Positions 1 to 12,122 of a DNA stretch of 64,000 bases are shown one piece after another. Within the stretch, counting starts at the first letter, position 1, and the number at the start of each line of letters is the position of its first letter. Both the position numbers and the translations under genes were made by a program. The notes below the pieces were generated by a model. The model did not search any database. It worked only from the letters and a program-made list of their open reading frames with translations, and was not told where the DNA came from. This DNA is from Megalobrama amblycephala (lineage: Eukaryota; Chordata; Actinopteri; Cypriniformes; Xenocyprididae), in NCBI RefSeq assembly GCF_018812025.1, contig NC_063044.1, forward strand, positions 41,650,243 to 41,714,242, read 5' to 3'.

Positions 1-907
1 TGGTACATAAACATGAATGAGAAATGAGAAAAAAGCTACACACTGTATACTTCATATGGTCTATATTTAACATAACAATTGATGGGAGTGAAAACCCTTT
101 GCAGTTACTCAGTGCAGTGTGAAGAGATAAGTTAATATGTGCACGATTCAATCATTTCATTCCTACGGGAAAGCCTGTCTCCACCTGTCAGCGTATCCAG
201 CCATCTCTGCTCAATATTCTTCCTGTTTTGACTCTTTCACCCACTTATATGCAGCTCCAACGCAGAGAGCTTTTTATGATCTATATTTTCAAATGTGACT
301 AAATGAGTGACTAGCTGATGAAGCTTTCATTGCAGCAGTCTTTGGTCTCCATTCAAAATTGATGACTTCTGGACCAACAAGAACTTCCAACACAGCCCTC
401 CTTGTGGATTCGTACTCTAGGCTCTTCAGAAAAACCAACCAAACACGATGGATTCACTGCAGAAGAGTTCATGGGGCTCCAGTCTTTGAGAGCTTCAGCA
501 ACACAGCTCCATTTATATTTCAACGGCCTGATATAAATAATGCACAGAAACCAGTAAGAAGGAATTTAATGACGCCTTTTTGGTAGGGTCTGCCTCTCGG
601 AGTAGACACATCCCCTCTTCCCATCCACCTGCTCTAGTTTAGCCTGAAGGAGGGAGGTGCTGATATGAACAAATCTTGACCTCATCTGTCTTATAAGTGT
701 GGAGGAGCACGTGAAGGAGTTGCTCAGGTTTGGAGGAGGTGGGGTGGGGGCTGGAGCTCTTCAGGTTCTCGGCATATTGATCTGTTCTGACAACTCATGT
801 AATGATGTCTATTCAGTAATGAAATGACTGGAGACTGGGCTGCATCAAACTGCTTTTAATTAAGACCATTGAAGAAAGCCCAGCTAGCTTCATCTATACC
901 AAAGCTC
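1..907. other. Non-coding flank, no gene seen
   Basis: No open frame here looks like a protein and no transposon ends are recognised. The sequence is ordinary mixed-composition intergenic DNA, probably downstream of hs3st4. Confidence 0.5.
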
Positions 908-1065
<158 letters not shown>

Positions 1066-1234
1066 GACATTCCAAGAGCAATCATTGTATTGCACTGGAA
1101 ACCACCCAGAACACCTAGCAAATGCCTAGCTATGCCTTATATATGCCGGATCGTAGAGTATTGCAAGACGAGAATTTGTGGTTAAAAAGTATATACAGTA
1201 TTATTATTTATTTTTATTTTTTTTTAAATTACAG

Positions 1235-1469
1235 ATCGTTTCGGTAGATAAGAACATTATTCTTCGTCTGGGTAGAGCCCTTTGAAGCTGCATTTAAACT
1301 GCAGTTTGGACCTTCAACCCATTGTACCACACTGAAGTCCACTATATGGAGTGTTTTCCTCAGAAACCATAATTTCTTTTCGACTGAAGAAAGAAAGTCA
1401 TAAACATCTTGGATGACATGGGGGTGACTAAATTATCAGGAAATTTTAATTCAGAAGTGAATTTACCCT
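1235..1469. mobile_element. Right half of a TTAA-type MITE
   Basis: This matches the right half of the complete element at 59663-60468. Shared text includes the 'CCCTTTGAAGCTGC' block, the 'CTTGGATGACATGGGGGTGA' block and an end resembling GAACTAATCCT before TTAA. The left half is missing. The next element (1474-2444) starts at the very same TTAA. Confidence 0.75.
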
Positions 1470-1473
1470 TTAA

Positions 1474-2444
1474 AGGTGCCCAAGAATGCTTTTTTACAAG
1501 CTGTAAATATAAGTCTAAGGTGTCCCCTGAATGTGTCTGTGAAATTTCAGCTCAAAATACCCCATAGATTTTTTTTAATTAATTTTTTTAACTGCCTATT
1601 TTGGGGCATCATTAACTATGCACTGATTTTTTCAGCGTGCCACCCCTTTAATTCACATGCTCCCTGCCACACGAGCTCTCGTTTATATTACAGCACATTT
1701 ACAAAGTTCACACAGCTAATATAACCCTCAAATGGATCTTTACAAGATGTTCGTCATGCATACTGTATGCATGCTTCGAATTATGTGAGTATTTATTTTG
1801 ATGTTTACGTTTGATTCTGAATGAGTTTGAGGTTGTGCTCCGTGGCTAATGGCTAATGCTACACTGTTGGAGAGATTTATAAAGAATGAAGTTGTGTTTA
1901 TGAATTATACAGACTGCAAGTGTTTAAAAATGAAAATAGCGACGGCTCTCTTGTCTCCGTGAATTCAGTAAGAAACGATGGTAACTTTAACCTCATTTAA
2001 CAGTACATTAGCAACATGCTAACGAAACATTTAGAAAGGCAATTTACAAATATCACTAAATATATCATGTTATCATGGATCATGTCAGTTATTATTGCTC
2101 CATCTGCCATTTTCGCTGTTGTTCTTGCTTACCTAGTTTGTTGATTCACCTGTGCAGATCCAGACGTTACTGGCTGCCCTTGTCGAATGCCTTTTATAAT
2201 GTTGGGAACATGGGCTGGCATATGCAAATATTGGGGGCGTACATATTAATGATCCCGACTGTTACGTAACAGTCGGTGTTATGTTGAGATCCGCGTGTTT
2301 TACGGAAGTCTTTTAAACAAATGAGATTTACATAAGAAAGAGAAAGCAATGGCGTTTGAAACTCAATGTATGTCTTTTCCATGTACTGAACTCTTGTTAT
2401 TCAACTATGCCAAGGTAAATTCAAATTTTGAATCTAGGGCACCT
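1474..2444. mobile_element. Non-autonomous TTAA-flanked DNA transposon, copy A
   Basis: About 971 bp with inverted ends AGGTGCCC.../...GGGCACCT, flanked by TTAA at 1470-1473 and 2445-2448. A second copy with the same orientation and very similar sequence is at 49158-50118. The TTAA target and a CCCTAGAA-like terminal motif (clearer in copy B) point to the piggyBac superfamily; Kolobok also uses TTAA. No transposase frame is present, so it must have been mobilised in trans. Confidence 0.8.
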
Positions 2445-2848
2445 TTAAACTCGATGTCGACTAGTCGCTGGTCATAGCCTATAGAGGGCGCACCAGTCTA
2501 AGAAATCTTTGAAGCCCACATTTACGCTCCGTATCCAACAGTTAATGACATACTCCGAGAGTGCTCCACAAGACATGTTTGATTATACCATATGGATGCT
2601 CAAAATTGATCGGGAGAATGCAGCCTATTGTACAAGTAAGTTAATCGCTGTTGTAAGCTAATGCATGCTGCATTGTAACGCACACACATACAAGACAGAC
2701 AGTAGCTCGCACATCACGTGCAGATTGCGAGGACAGAATCATTCTAAGAACTATCAATAAAATAGCTTAGAATCTGAAAATTTCCACTATATATTTCTTA
2801 GTAACCAAAACCCACAGCTTCACTATTAGTAGAGAGAAGCTGCCAGGT

Positions 2849-2890
<42 letters not shown>

Positions 2891-5604
2891 CTAATGCATT
2901 CATATAAATGTAATCTTTATGGTGCTACTTTATCTGTATCTGATTTAGAATGAGCAAAAATCTGTGAGAAATATAACGCCTTAAATACAAAAGAACGAAT
3001 AAAAATAAGCTGTTATCTAGGAGCAATAGTGTCCTATGCCTTAGCTGTGTACAAGGCAAACAGAGTTTTAGCTTGAGGTTCAGGCTTATTTGTTAATTAT
3101 TGATGTCATCAGTGACATAAATGTCGACTTTAAATAATCTTAAATCGTTCAACCCTATTAAAACACCTTAGCAACCACCAAGAACATTCTAGAAACGCCC
3201 TCGAAACCAACCAGAACACCTAACAACTATTCAGAATATCCTAGCAACTGCCTAACAATGCCCTAGAAATCACCTTACAAATTCCTAGAAACAACCTAGC
3301 AATGCCTAGTAATGCCTAATCTATCTTCAAGTTTTTTAAAAACATTTTAATATAAGGCTTTGTCAAGCCAACATCACAGACTGACTAACACTCATCTAGT
3401 TAGTGAAAAAAGCATTAGATAACATTAATTAACTAAAGTTATGAACAATGTTGGGCCATTTCTATTGATTTTATCTTCGCAGGCTTTCAAGACTTTGCAC
3501 CTAACACAATCTTTCATACTTCTACCAAACAGGCAAGATCCGACACTGATGGCCACTTTTGTAGATTTGAGGACTAAATCCAATATTGTCGGAATAATTG
3601 CAGGCAAGTTTGGCTTTATATGACATTTTGTTCCTTGCAACATAAAGAGTGAATTGACATTTCCAGGTGATACACAGGACCTGTGCTCTGAAATCAATGT
3701 TTGGACCACAGAGTACAGCTCTTAATAGACACTACACAGTTGTTGTCCCTTTTAACAGTCCAGGTGCGACATTATTGCAAGGAAACTGTAAAAATCTATC
3801 CAAACTGCAGTGCTACTTTCACTGCTGTCATTGATTAATGTGCAATTTTATATAAATGTATGATTATTTTTTACCTAGTGCATTGAACTGTGTGTGTTTT
3901 ACTATGTAATTACTACTGTAACCACTGAAGTGAAAACGTCGTTATTTTTTATTATTATTATTTTTTCTTCTGTTGAATTGCAATTTAAATATTTCTTGTT
4001 ACTGTCATTGCACTTCACTTTACAATTCAACATTCTGCGGGACTCATTTCAATTTCACACACTTATGAATTAAAAGTGAACCAGTTCTTAAAGTCTGAAT
4101 TTTACACAACCTTGCTCTTAGCATTAGTGTTGTTTCCTCTAACATCTGATCAATGGCTTTATTACTGCAAGCTATGTATTTACATTATAATTGGAGACAG
4201 AACACCGCCTTACTGAACACAATCTGTGTTCTGCTCAACCTCAGCCCTGTGATTAATGATGTTACTGGAAAATCACACACAAAGAGAGAAAGAGATACAG
4301 GGAGAGAGTTTTATTATTGCTATTTTTCTGTTACTATGTGGTCATAAAACTTTTATGCACCCCTAAGGTTTGCTCAAGGTTTTTTGAAACTTCAGAATCT
4401 GAGTACACATTCTGATGCCTTGCTCTTGTTTTTAATAGAAGACATTCGAATAGATTTTAGGATTTCTGTTTCTGCATGTCAAACCCACAATCTCTAGTGA
4501 TTTCCTCTGTTGACTGTTTTCCATGCAATTAAGTGATAAGCACTCTTCTACACCATCCATATACGATGTAGGAATTCTCTGAATTCATGAATATAACATA
4601 GAGGTCTCGAAACACAGCAGACAACAATTCTTTTGCTAGACTCCCTTTTTTCCAAGTGAATGCATCTCATATTCCTTTTGAGAGACATCTGTTTGTTCAA
4701 AACAAACAGACTTAGACACATCCTGACAGCAGCTGCAAACTCCCACCCTGAGGCGGGTGTGAATCCGAAACATTATAGTAATTGAGAGAATAGCAGTAAT
4801 GTGTAGCTCTGAAAAAACATTATGTCCTCAAACACTAAAAGAAAAAATCAGATTATGACAATCTAACCGAGATAATATGTTATATTTTATAGCTCAAGGA
4901 CCAAGAGACTAGCTCACAAAACAGCAAACTTGAAGTTGTAAAATCATAACAAATGAATACTCATAACCTCTCATGACACCGATTCGGTAAGTTTGCTATT
5001 GCTTTTGGATTTGATTGTATTCATTGCTCACAATGGGCTTGGTTGCTGGACACAAGAGCCCAACCAAACCACACAAAATTGATTTTTTTTTTAAAAAAAA
5101 ATTTTATTTGCATTTATTCAAATGTGCTAATTCAGTGCAATCCTTAAAATTGTGGTACAACTTAAATTCATCAACTTTTGTTTAGTTCCCAGCATGTTTT
5201 GTGTTGGATTGGATGGTGAGAGTAAATGTCAAACATTTTACATCATTTTTTTTTTTTTTAAGTTAAGAAATTTAAAGTTTAAGTAAGTAGAACTTGCAGA
5301 TTTTTATGCTCTTAACTTGAAATATTTGAGTAAGCTAATTCATACATTTAACTTAAAATGATCATGTAATCTCACCTTAAATATTTTTAGTAATGGAAAC
5401 TTGGCTAGCTTTAACTAGCTAATTCAATAAATGCTACCTTGTTAACTGGTGACTCAATGCTTTGATAGCATTTGCATAGCATAGCACTTGCTGAACGAGT
5501 ACAGCAATATAAAACATATAATATAGATCTGTTCTCAAGCTAAGCACATGCTCCACTCAACTAACATAACAGAAACTCTTCTAAACTAGCATATAACTTT
5601 AAAC
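2445..5604. other. Non-coding stretch, no gene seen
   Basis: AT-rich sequence without a credible coding frame. It contains a (TC)n run at 2852-2887 and short homopolymers near 5074-5104. A loose series of 'CCTAGCAA/CCTAGAAA'-like words at about 3170-3320 looks like decayed tandem repeat. Confidence 0.5.
2852..2887. repeat. (TC)n microsatellite
   Basis: Eighteen uninterrupted TC units. Confidence 0.97.
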
Positions 5605-6213
5605 GGTAACACTTTACAATAAGGTTCATTAGTTAACTACATTAGTTTACATGAACTATTAATGAACTGCACTTCTACAGCATTTATTAATCTTTGTTAA
5701 TGTTAATTTCAACATTTACTAAGTGAAGTTCCTAAACGTAATTTTAGGAGGAGCGAGCCCATCTAATCTTCCAGTCAACAGCCAGAGTATATAAGCAGCT
5801 GCTTACCTCTCTTCAGTCTCAGCTGTTTCAGCATCCCTCCACCTCCCCAAACACCACCTTCATCTCAGGTACCTTGCCCTATGTAATCATATCCTATATT
5901 TATTCACTGGGGGGTGTATCAGAGCTCGAGTTGCTCGATGCTTCATCGAGCTCCTCCTCAGTGGACAGCAAGCCAAATTAGCTAACCTAATACCCTAAAG
6001 ATTATATGGGCAAACAAACTTGTTAATACATTATTAAAATCTTGTTAACATTAGTTAATGCACTGTGAACAAACAATGAACAACTGTATTTTCATTAACT
6101 AACGTTAACGAAGATGAGTAAATACAGTAACAAATGTATTGCTCATGGTTAGTTCATTTTAGTTAATACATTAACTTATGTTTAACTAATGAATTTTATT
6201 GTAAAGTGTTACC
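5605..6213. mobile_element. Inverted-repeat DNA element (GGTAACACTTTACAATAA ends)
   Basis: The left end GGTAACACTTTACAATAA (5605) is mirrored by TTATTGTAAAGTGTTACC ending at 6213. The arms (5605 to about 5735 and about 5990 to 6213) are related inverted copies rich in 'GTTAACTA' words. The family is common in cyprinid genomes as a non-autonomous DNA element. The centre holds an unrelated segment at about 5745-5985. Confidence 0.75.
5745..5985 (+). other. Promoter-like insert inside the GGTAACAC element
   Basis: This ~240-bp segment is richer in GC than its surroundings and matches neither arm of the enclosing element. It has a TATA-like box (GTATATAAGCAGC at about 5786) followed by a pyrimidine-rich CTCTTCAGTCTCAG stretch. 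Near its end is a small hairpin built on GAGCTCGA/TCGAGCTC. It could be a solo LTR fragment or captured promoter. Exact borders and family are not resolved by eye. Confidence 0.35.
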
Positions 6214-6701
6214 CTTTACAAAATTTCCCACTTCACATTAATCTTGCACCAAAGACATTATATGATTTTAATTTTAGCATTTACTCTCCATTTTGAGTGT
6301 CATGGCAAAGCATGCTGGGAAACAGAAAGTTTGTCTAAAAAGAAAAAGTTCATAAAACTCAAAACAATGAAAGATTGCTTAAAACGTGTCAGTTTTGTGA
6401 ACTCAATAGAAAAAGAAAGTTCTATACTCATAAAAGTCAAGTTGATTGAACTAATTTGTTTCATTTGAGTTGGCTCTACTCAAACCAATTAATTATTTTG
6501 AGCGTTAGGGTTTACAGTGATAAATGTTCCTTTACAATGAGAATGAGAAGAGTTTATGTTTTGGGGTTAAGATTGTGGTTAAGAGTGGCGCTTGTGCAAT
6601 AGCTAATGTGAATGAATATTATACCGTATATTCTTTAGTTAGGAAGTCTCTTATTTCTTTATTTCCGGCAGAGCTTTAATGTGGTTGTTATTGTAATAGA
6701 T

Positions 6702-6703
<2 letters not shown>

Positions 6704-6789
<86 letters not shown>
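6704..6789. repeat. (TG)n(TA)n compound microsatellite
   Basis: About 25 TG units run directly into about 15 TA units. Such alternating purine-pyrimidine tracts can adopt Z-DNA or unwind easily. Confidence 0.97.
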
Positions 6790-6790
<1 letters not shown>

Positions 6791-7799
6791 CAGTGGAGTT
6801 AGTTTGGTATGTCTAGTGTTTTGGGTTTAAGCTTGTTTTCAGTCTTCTGTTTTTCAAGACAATTTGTACTATGACAAATCCTCATAACCCTACAGATATA
6901 TTTGTTGCATACATCAACATATCTCAGACTAATAACAGACAGTCTTGGCAGTGAAATAATCCCTCACAGGTTCATTACTGTAACAGGGTAAGATCTTACA
7001 GCTTGGATGTAAAGTAGAAAATATTGTTAAATTGCCAACAACAGTTATGTTTTAAGAAATCTCTGGTAACAAAATAACCAAACTTTATAGCTAAAATCCA
7101 TGAGCTTTTTATCGTTGCACCTACAGTACTACAGTATGTGTTCATGCCTCCACACAGACAAAATCAATATACCACCTCATTAAATGTCTTTAGAGACTCA
7201 AGGACATTCAAGATACAATCTGCTGGATAAAATGTTAATAATAATAATGGAAAATATGAAAAGAAAATGAAAAGAATTTATACCTAGAATCAAGACTGAG
7301 AACTATTTTATTCATAAGAATGAAAGTTTCCACTCATCTTGCATCTCAAACGAACTGAAACAAAACAGAGACTGTGTTATACTAGAGCATGTAAATCTCT
7401 ATTCAACAACTTATTAAAATTCCTCCTTTGGGTGCAGGCATACATACCAATCAGATCTGGCGTCTCTTTGTCTTGCATCATTTATGTGTTGCCAGGGCAA
7501 GATGCAACAGAAATACACAGCCCATTGGCAAAGACCTCTGCCGTGTTCGGAGGAATCATGGCTGCTGTGGATTTCTTGCCTATTTAATCAGGGTGGGAAA
7601 GTCTCTGCTCCTGAGGTGGAATATATTTGCATAAAGAAACTTCTACCATGACTGGACTCTCTTGTACCAGACCCTTCTGAGAGTTCATTTCTCAAACTGT
7701 ACAGCTGTGAACAGAATCAGCGATGTGTGCTTTTCTCTAATTAACTTTGTTTCACATGCTTTTAAAATTGGGCATTTTATATTATAGATTTAAAACAAA
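6790..7799. other. Non-coding stretch, no gene seen
   Basis: No recognised repeat. The part at about 7430-7640 is more complex and less AT-rich than its surroundings and carries short open frames on the plus strand. These frames show no family resemblance. A conserved non-coding element is possible but unsupported. Confidence 0.4.
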
Positions 7800-8545
7800 T
7801 AAACTTCAAGAACAACTTGAAGAACACAACTTCACATAACAATAACATAAAACATAAACAACTTTACAGAACATAATGTCATACATAACATAAAACACAA
7901 AACATAAAACAACTTTACATACCATAACATTACAAACATAACATAAAACATCACATAACAAAACAACTTTACATACCATAACCATAATGTTACAGAACAA
8001 AACTTCACATAACGCATCTATATAAACTTTACAAAACATAACCTCATAACACAAAACATAACAAAACAAAACAACTTACCATAAAAATACCTTTACATAA
8101 CATAACATAACATAACATAACATAACATAACATAACATAACATAACATAACATAACATAACATAACAACTTTACAGACTTAACCATAAAACAAATTATAC
8201 CATAAAACAACTTTACAGAACATAACTTCACATAAAAACATATCACAAAACATAACAAAAAATACATACCATAAAAATACCTTTACATAACATAACATAA
8301 CATAACATAACATAACATAACATAACATAACATAACATAACATAACATAACATAACATAACATAACATAACATAACATAACATAGCAACTTTACAGACTT
8401 AACCATAAAACAAATTATACCATAAAACAACTTTACAGAACATAACTTCACATAAAAACATATCACAAAACATAACAAAACAACCTTACACAACATAACT
8501 TTACAGAACATTACTTCAAACAACATAAAATATAAAACAACATAA
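7800..8545. repeat. (ACATA)n pentanucleotide array with higher-order duplication
   Basis: Degenerate ACATA/CATAA repeats fill the region, with pure runs at 8095-8166 and 8285-8384. A unit of about 180-215 bp, made of a pure run followed by 'CAACTTTACAGACTTAACC...', occurs twice (about 8077-8254 and 8266-8480). This shows a second level of tandem duplication. Long stop-free minus-strand frames rich in MLCYV are by-products of the repeat. Confidence 0.93.
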
Positions 8546-9417
8546 CATGACAAACGCACAGCATATATATTTTTGCCAGTTATACTCTTTAACTATTATA
8601 ATCCACAGCAAAATGAAATGCAGAACTATAAATACTATAAATAAAACAAACAAATGAATGAATGAATGAATAATAAATTAGTAATTAAATGGGCCTAGGA
8701 AAACTTTTAAGAACATTACACCATGGCTGTAAACATAAAGGCAGAAAAAGCAACTGGTTAAATATTAAAGTAATACTTCAGGCAATTGAAAGTGGAAGTT
8801 AACTGCATCTAACATTTCCGATATCAGTCTTCATTTCAAGCTACACATAGAACAACAGAGCTGGATGCTATTTAATAATTAAGGCTTCTAAAATCATTTA
8901 AAAGGCATTATCCACACTTGTTTAGTTTCATTTAGAGCTCAGGCTGACTGACCTGAGAAAAGCTGCATTATAGCAGATGCTTCTAATGCACAAGGGAATA
9001 ATGGCTATGCTTAAAATTACACATAAAGGTGTCACTTTTGTGCGCTTATTTGAATGTGTAAAAAGCTTCGCCCACAAGGCAAAGCAACGACAGAGTATCA
9101 TACAATCACTCCTCATAACACATAAAGCACTGTCTTGCCTGAAGTGTTTATAGAGCATACACACCTAAATTTATCTCGTTTCTATATTTAAAATGAAAGG
9201 AACAATGAGCATGACTGGAAAGCAGAGTGGACAATGTTGATAGGTAGCACATCTCATTGCTATGGTTTTGTCAATATTTTCATATTCAACAGCAGTAATA
9301 AAAATAGTTCTCATATGTATTTGTGTTTCATATTTGGATAAACAAGATAAATGAATATAACAAGAAAAAAATACTTGTTATGGGTGTGGAAGCAACCATA
9401 ACGCAAATTGGGACCCA
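8546..9417. other. Non-coding stretch, no gene seen
   Basis: AT-rich sequence with a short (AATG)n run near 8650-8670. No credible coding frame or transposon end is seen. Confidence 0.5.
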
Positions 9418-9421
9418 TTAA

Positions 9422-9958
9422 AGGTTTAGTTCACCCAAAAATTAAAATTCTGCCATTAATTACTCATCCTCATGTCGTTCCACACCTGTAAGACCTTCGT
9501 TCATCTTCAGAACACAAATTAAGATATTTTTGATGAAATCCGATGGCTCAGTGAGGCCTCCATTGACAGCAAGATAATCAACACTTTCATATGACCAGAA
9601 AGCTACTTTACTAGCTTAGAAGCTTCATGAAGCAGTGTTTTGAAATTGCCCATCACTAGATATTGTTGAATAAAGTCATTATTTTGTTTGTTTTTTGTGC
9701 ACAAAAACTATTCTCTTTACTTCATAACAGTAAGGTTGAACCACTGCAGTCACATGAACTGTTTTAAATATGTCTTTATTAGCTCAATGCCTTCTAGGCA
9801 TTGAAAGTGTTAATTGTCTTGCTGTCAATGCAGGCCTCACTGAACCATCGGATTTTATCAAAAATATCTTAATTTGTGTTCTGAAGATGAACGAAGGTCT
9901 TACAACATGAGGGTGAGTAATAAATGACATAATTTTCATTTTTGGGTGAACTAACCCT
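9422..9958. mobile_element. TTAA-type MITE, 'GTTAGTTCACCC' family
   Basis: It begins after TTAA (9418-9421) with AGGTTTAGTTCACCC and ends GGGTGAACTAACCCT, so the ends are inverted repeats. Internal blocks (ATTACTCATCCTCATGTCG; CCTTCGTTCATCTTCAGAAC) are repeated in inverted form near 9880-9910, making the element largely palindromic. It is the same family as 21384-22151 and 52687-53263. The right-hand TTAA is absent, as the next element begins there. Confidence 0.85.
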
Positions 9959-10321
9959 CACTCAAAAAAATAACTTATTGAACGAACATAAAAAAATCAT
10001 GGAAAAGATTTCCACATGATTAAGTTGCTTTATTTCAGCATTATGCAATTCTGTTATTCCAATTTAATGTACTTACGTTGGGTCAACTTAATTTATTAAG
10101 GTTGATTCAACTTATTTACTATGTTTGGGCACAGCTTAATTTAATAGTGTCAGCCCAACTAATTTGCAATGTTTTGGACCAACTCATTTACTTAAGTTGA
10201 TCCAATCTATGCAATTTAAGTTAGCCTAACAATAGTGCTTAATGCTGAAAGAAAGCCATTTAATCACACGGAAATCCTTTCCATGATTTAATTACATTAA
10301 TTCAAAGAATAGCTTTTGAGT
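9959..10321. mobile_element. Palindromic MITE with CACTCAAAA ends
   Basis: The left end CACTCAAAAAAATAACTTATTGAA is mirrored by a copy ending TTTTGAGTG at about 10321. Arms of about 50 bp (9995-10044 and 10238-10287), including 'ATGGAAAAGATTTCCACATG', pair with few mismatches. It is non-coding and abuts the preceding MITE without a spacer. Confidence 0.7.
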
Positions 10322-10934
10322 GTTAATAAATTAAAACCTTTTTACCATACACTCAAAAAATGACACTTTAAACTAACTCAAGTCAATTATGGACAGTGTT
10401 TCTACACAACCAACTTAGTTTTTATTAACAGAAGGTTTATTTTTACTCTATGCAAAATCCTTGAGTTGTGACAAAACAACTGACTAAGGAAGAATCTACG
10501 TAAAATAGTTATGTCCAACTTAATCAATTCAATCATGGACAGTGGTTCCACATGATTGAGACAAGTAAAGTCCAATAGAATCAACCATGTTAAATTAACT
10601 AGAATCAGTTGTGTTCATTTAAAATAAAATAAATAAAATCAATCAATCAATAAATTGTTTTCATATACATTGATTTTTACAATTAATTCTTCTTGTTTAA
10701 TTTTGTGATGTTCTTGTGATCTAGATGTGATACTGGATTCATCCTAAATTGCCTTAAAACATTGGTAGACTAAATTGATCATGAGACCATTGGTGGCAAT
10801 GCTTTTGGGAAATGCAACCCAGAGCACAGTGATTACTTTCTTATTAAAGTAATTTGAAAGTTTGTTAACAGGTCCTCAACCCAAGCACAAGTGCAAAAAT
10901 TCACCACAATGGTAACCCTAAAACTATTAATTAA

Positions 10935-11772
10935 CCCTTAAATGCATGACTGTTTCGCCAATCATTCTTACATATTCGGGTCTTTATCGACCCGGATCTA
11001 TATCTAACACGGAAGGATCTCTACCTGTCGCAATAATATAAAACTCCTCTGATATTAGAGTAACAATTACAGAAGAATAAATTAAAGCATATTTTGTTAT
11101 TTTGGTTGGAGCTTGAAAGGGCTCAGTTTGAGCAGATGTTTTATGCCATCATCACTGTCCTCGTCAGAGCTCATTTCCCAGTAAATTCAGCAAATAATGG
11201 GCTAGTTTTATGTTTGAGTTCACGAATATGAGCCCATTCGCTATCTCAAACGTATTCTCAAAACTATATAATTTTCAACATCTTCAAAATCAATATTTCG
11301 ATCGCTAACAGCTTCACCAGATCCATCCAGTGACAGTTACAGTCATATTTGATTGCATTCAGTACTTGCTCTGCAGTAAATCGCTGAGCCATTTCATGTT
11401 TTTCTTATTCTTTCCTTTTCTGTCTGAATGAGTCGTCACTTCAGCATTGTGTATCAGACATTGCCACCTTGTGGAATAAAGGTGAATTGCACTTATTCTG
11501 TCATCTAAGATTCAATTATTGTTGTGCAGAAAAAATATACGTACACTGATACACACCATGGGTCGTTAGCGACCCTATACAATTTTTACACAAAATGAAT
11601 ACAAAAACAGGCATTCTTTTATAATTTTATGATTTTTTTCTTGTTATATTCTTTATAATGAATTGATTGAGGAATACCAAGAAGGTTGATGTCTGCCTTT
11701 AAAAAATGAACGAGGAGGAGAGTAGTGAATGACGTCCCGGGTCACTAAAGACCCGAGGTATGCATTTAAGGG
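10935..11772. mobile_element. Non-autonomous piggyBac-like element, copy 1
   Basis: This 838-bp element is bounded by TTAA (10931-10934, 11773-11776). Inverted ends are CCCTTAAATGCATG and TGCATTTAAGGG. Three copies of a GGGTC-N6-GACCC palindrome sit at 10978-10993, 11560-11575 and 11739-11754, two subterminal and one internal. A second copy in the same orientation is at 53264-54092. The minus strand carries remnants that look like the N-terminus of a piggyBac transposase; the catalytic part is absent. Confidence 0.85.
11113..11392 (-). pseudogene. Remnant of a piggyBac-like transposase N-terminus (copy 1)
   Basis: From the ATG at 11392 the minus strand reads MAQRFTAEQVLNAIKYDC, then MDLVKLL, before stops and a shifted frame (SDRNIDFEDVE). 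A second stretch from 11174 reads MSSDEDSDDGIKHLL. An acidic, Ser/Asp-rich N-terminus after an 'RFTAEEAL'-like start is typical of many piggyBac-type transposases. Only about 90 broken codons remain and the catalytic aspartates are absent. The assignment rests on this resemblance plus the TTAA flanks. Confidence 0.45.
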
Positions 11773-12122
11773 TTAACAGAAACTTTTAAATACCAACATA
11801 ATAGAACAATAAACATTAAAAAAGTCTTTCCATTTTCTCATCTTCCTAAAAACTGCTTAAAATAACACTTTATTTCAACATTTACACTCCTAGTTCAGCC
11901 CCTTTGCAAAGCATGATGGGAAGTGAAAATCCTGTATGATTGAGTCCTGGTTGTGTTTACTTGATTGGAACATGTTATTTTAATATAAAAACATCAAGTT
12001 AAGTCAAAAAGTAATTGTTTTAACTTAATTTAACATGAAGCAATTGAATTTGATACAATGGTGTTGAATCAAAATAAGTTGTTTAAATAAAGTGAACAGC
12101 ATCAAAAAAATCATTTTTTTCA

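Larger units (their letters stand above)
10349..12122. mobile_element. Larger CACTCAAAA-type element interrupted by a piggyBac-like insertion
   Basis: The left end (ACACTCAAAAAATGACACTTTA, 10349) resembles the reverse of the right end (…AAAAAAATCATTTTTTTCAGTG, 12122). If the insertion at 10931-11776 is set aside, the flanks form one AT-rich non-coding element of about 0.93 kb. It includes a 'GCATGATGGGAAGTGAAAATCC' segment near the right. The pairing of the two ends is an inference. Confidence 0.45.

Noticed and set aside
8179..8559. 126-codon minus-strand frame of MLCYV repeats
   Set aside because: Produced by the ACATA array, which lacks stops in that reading.
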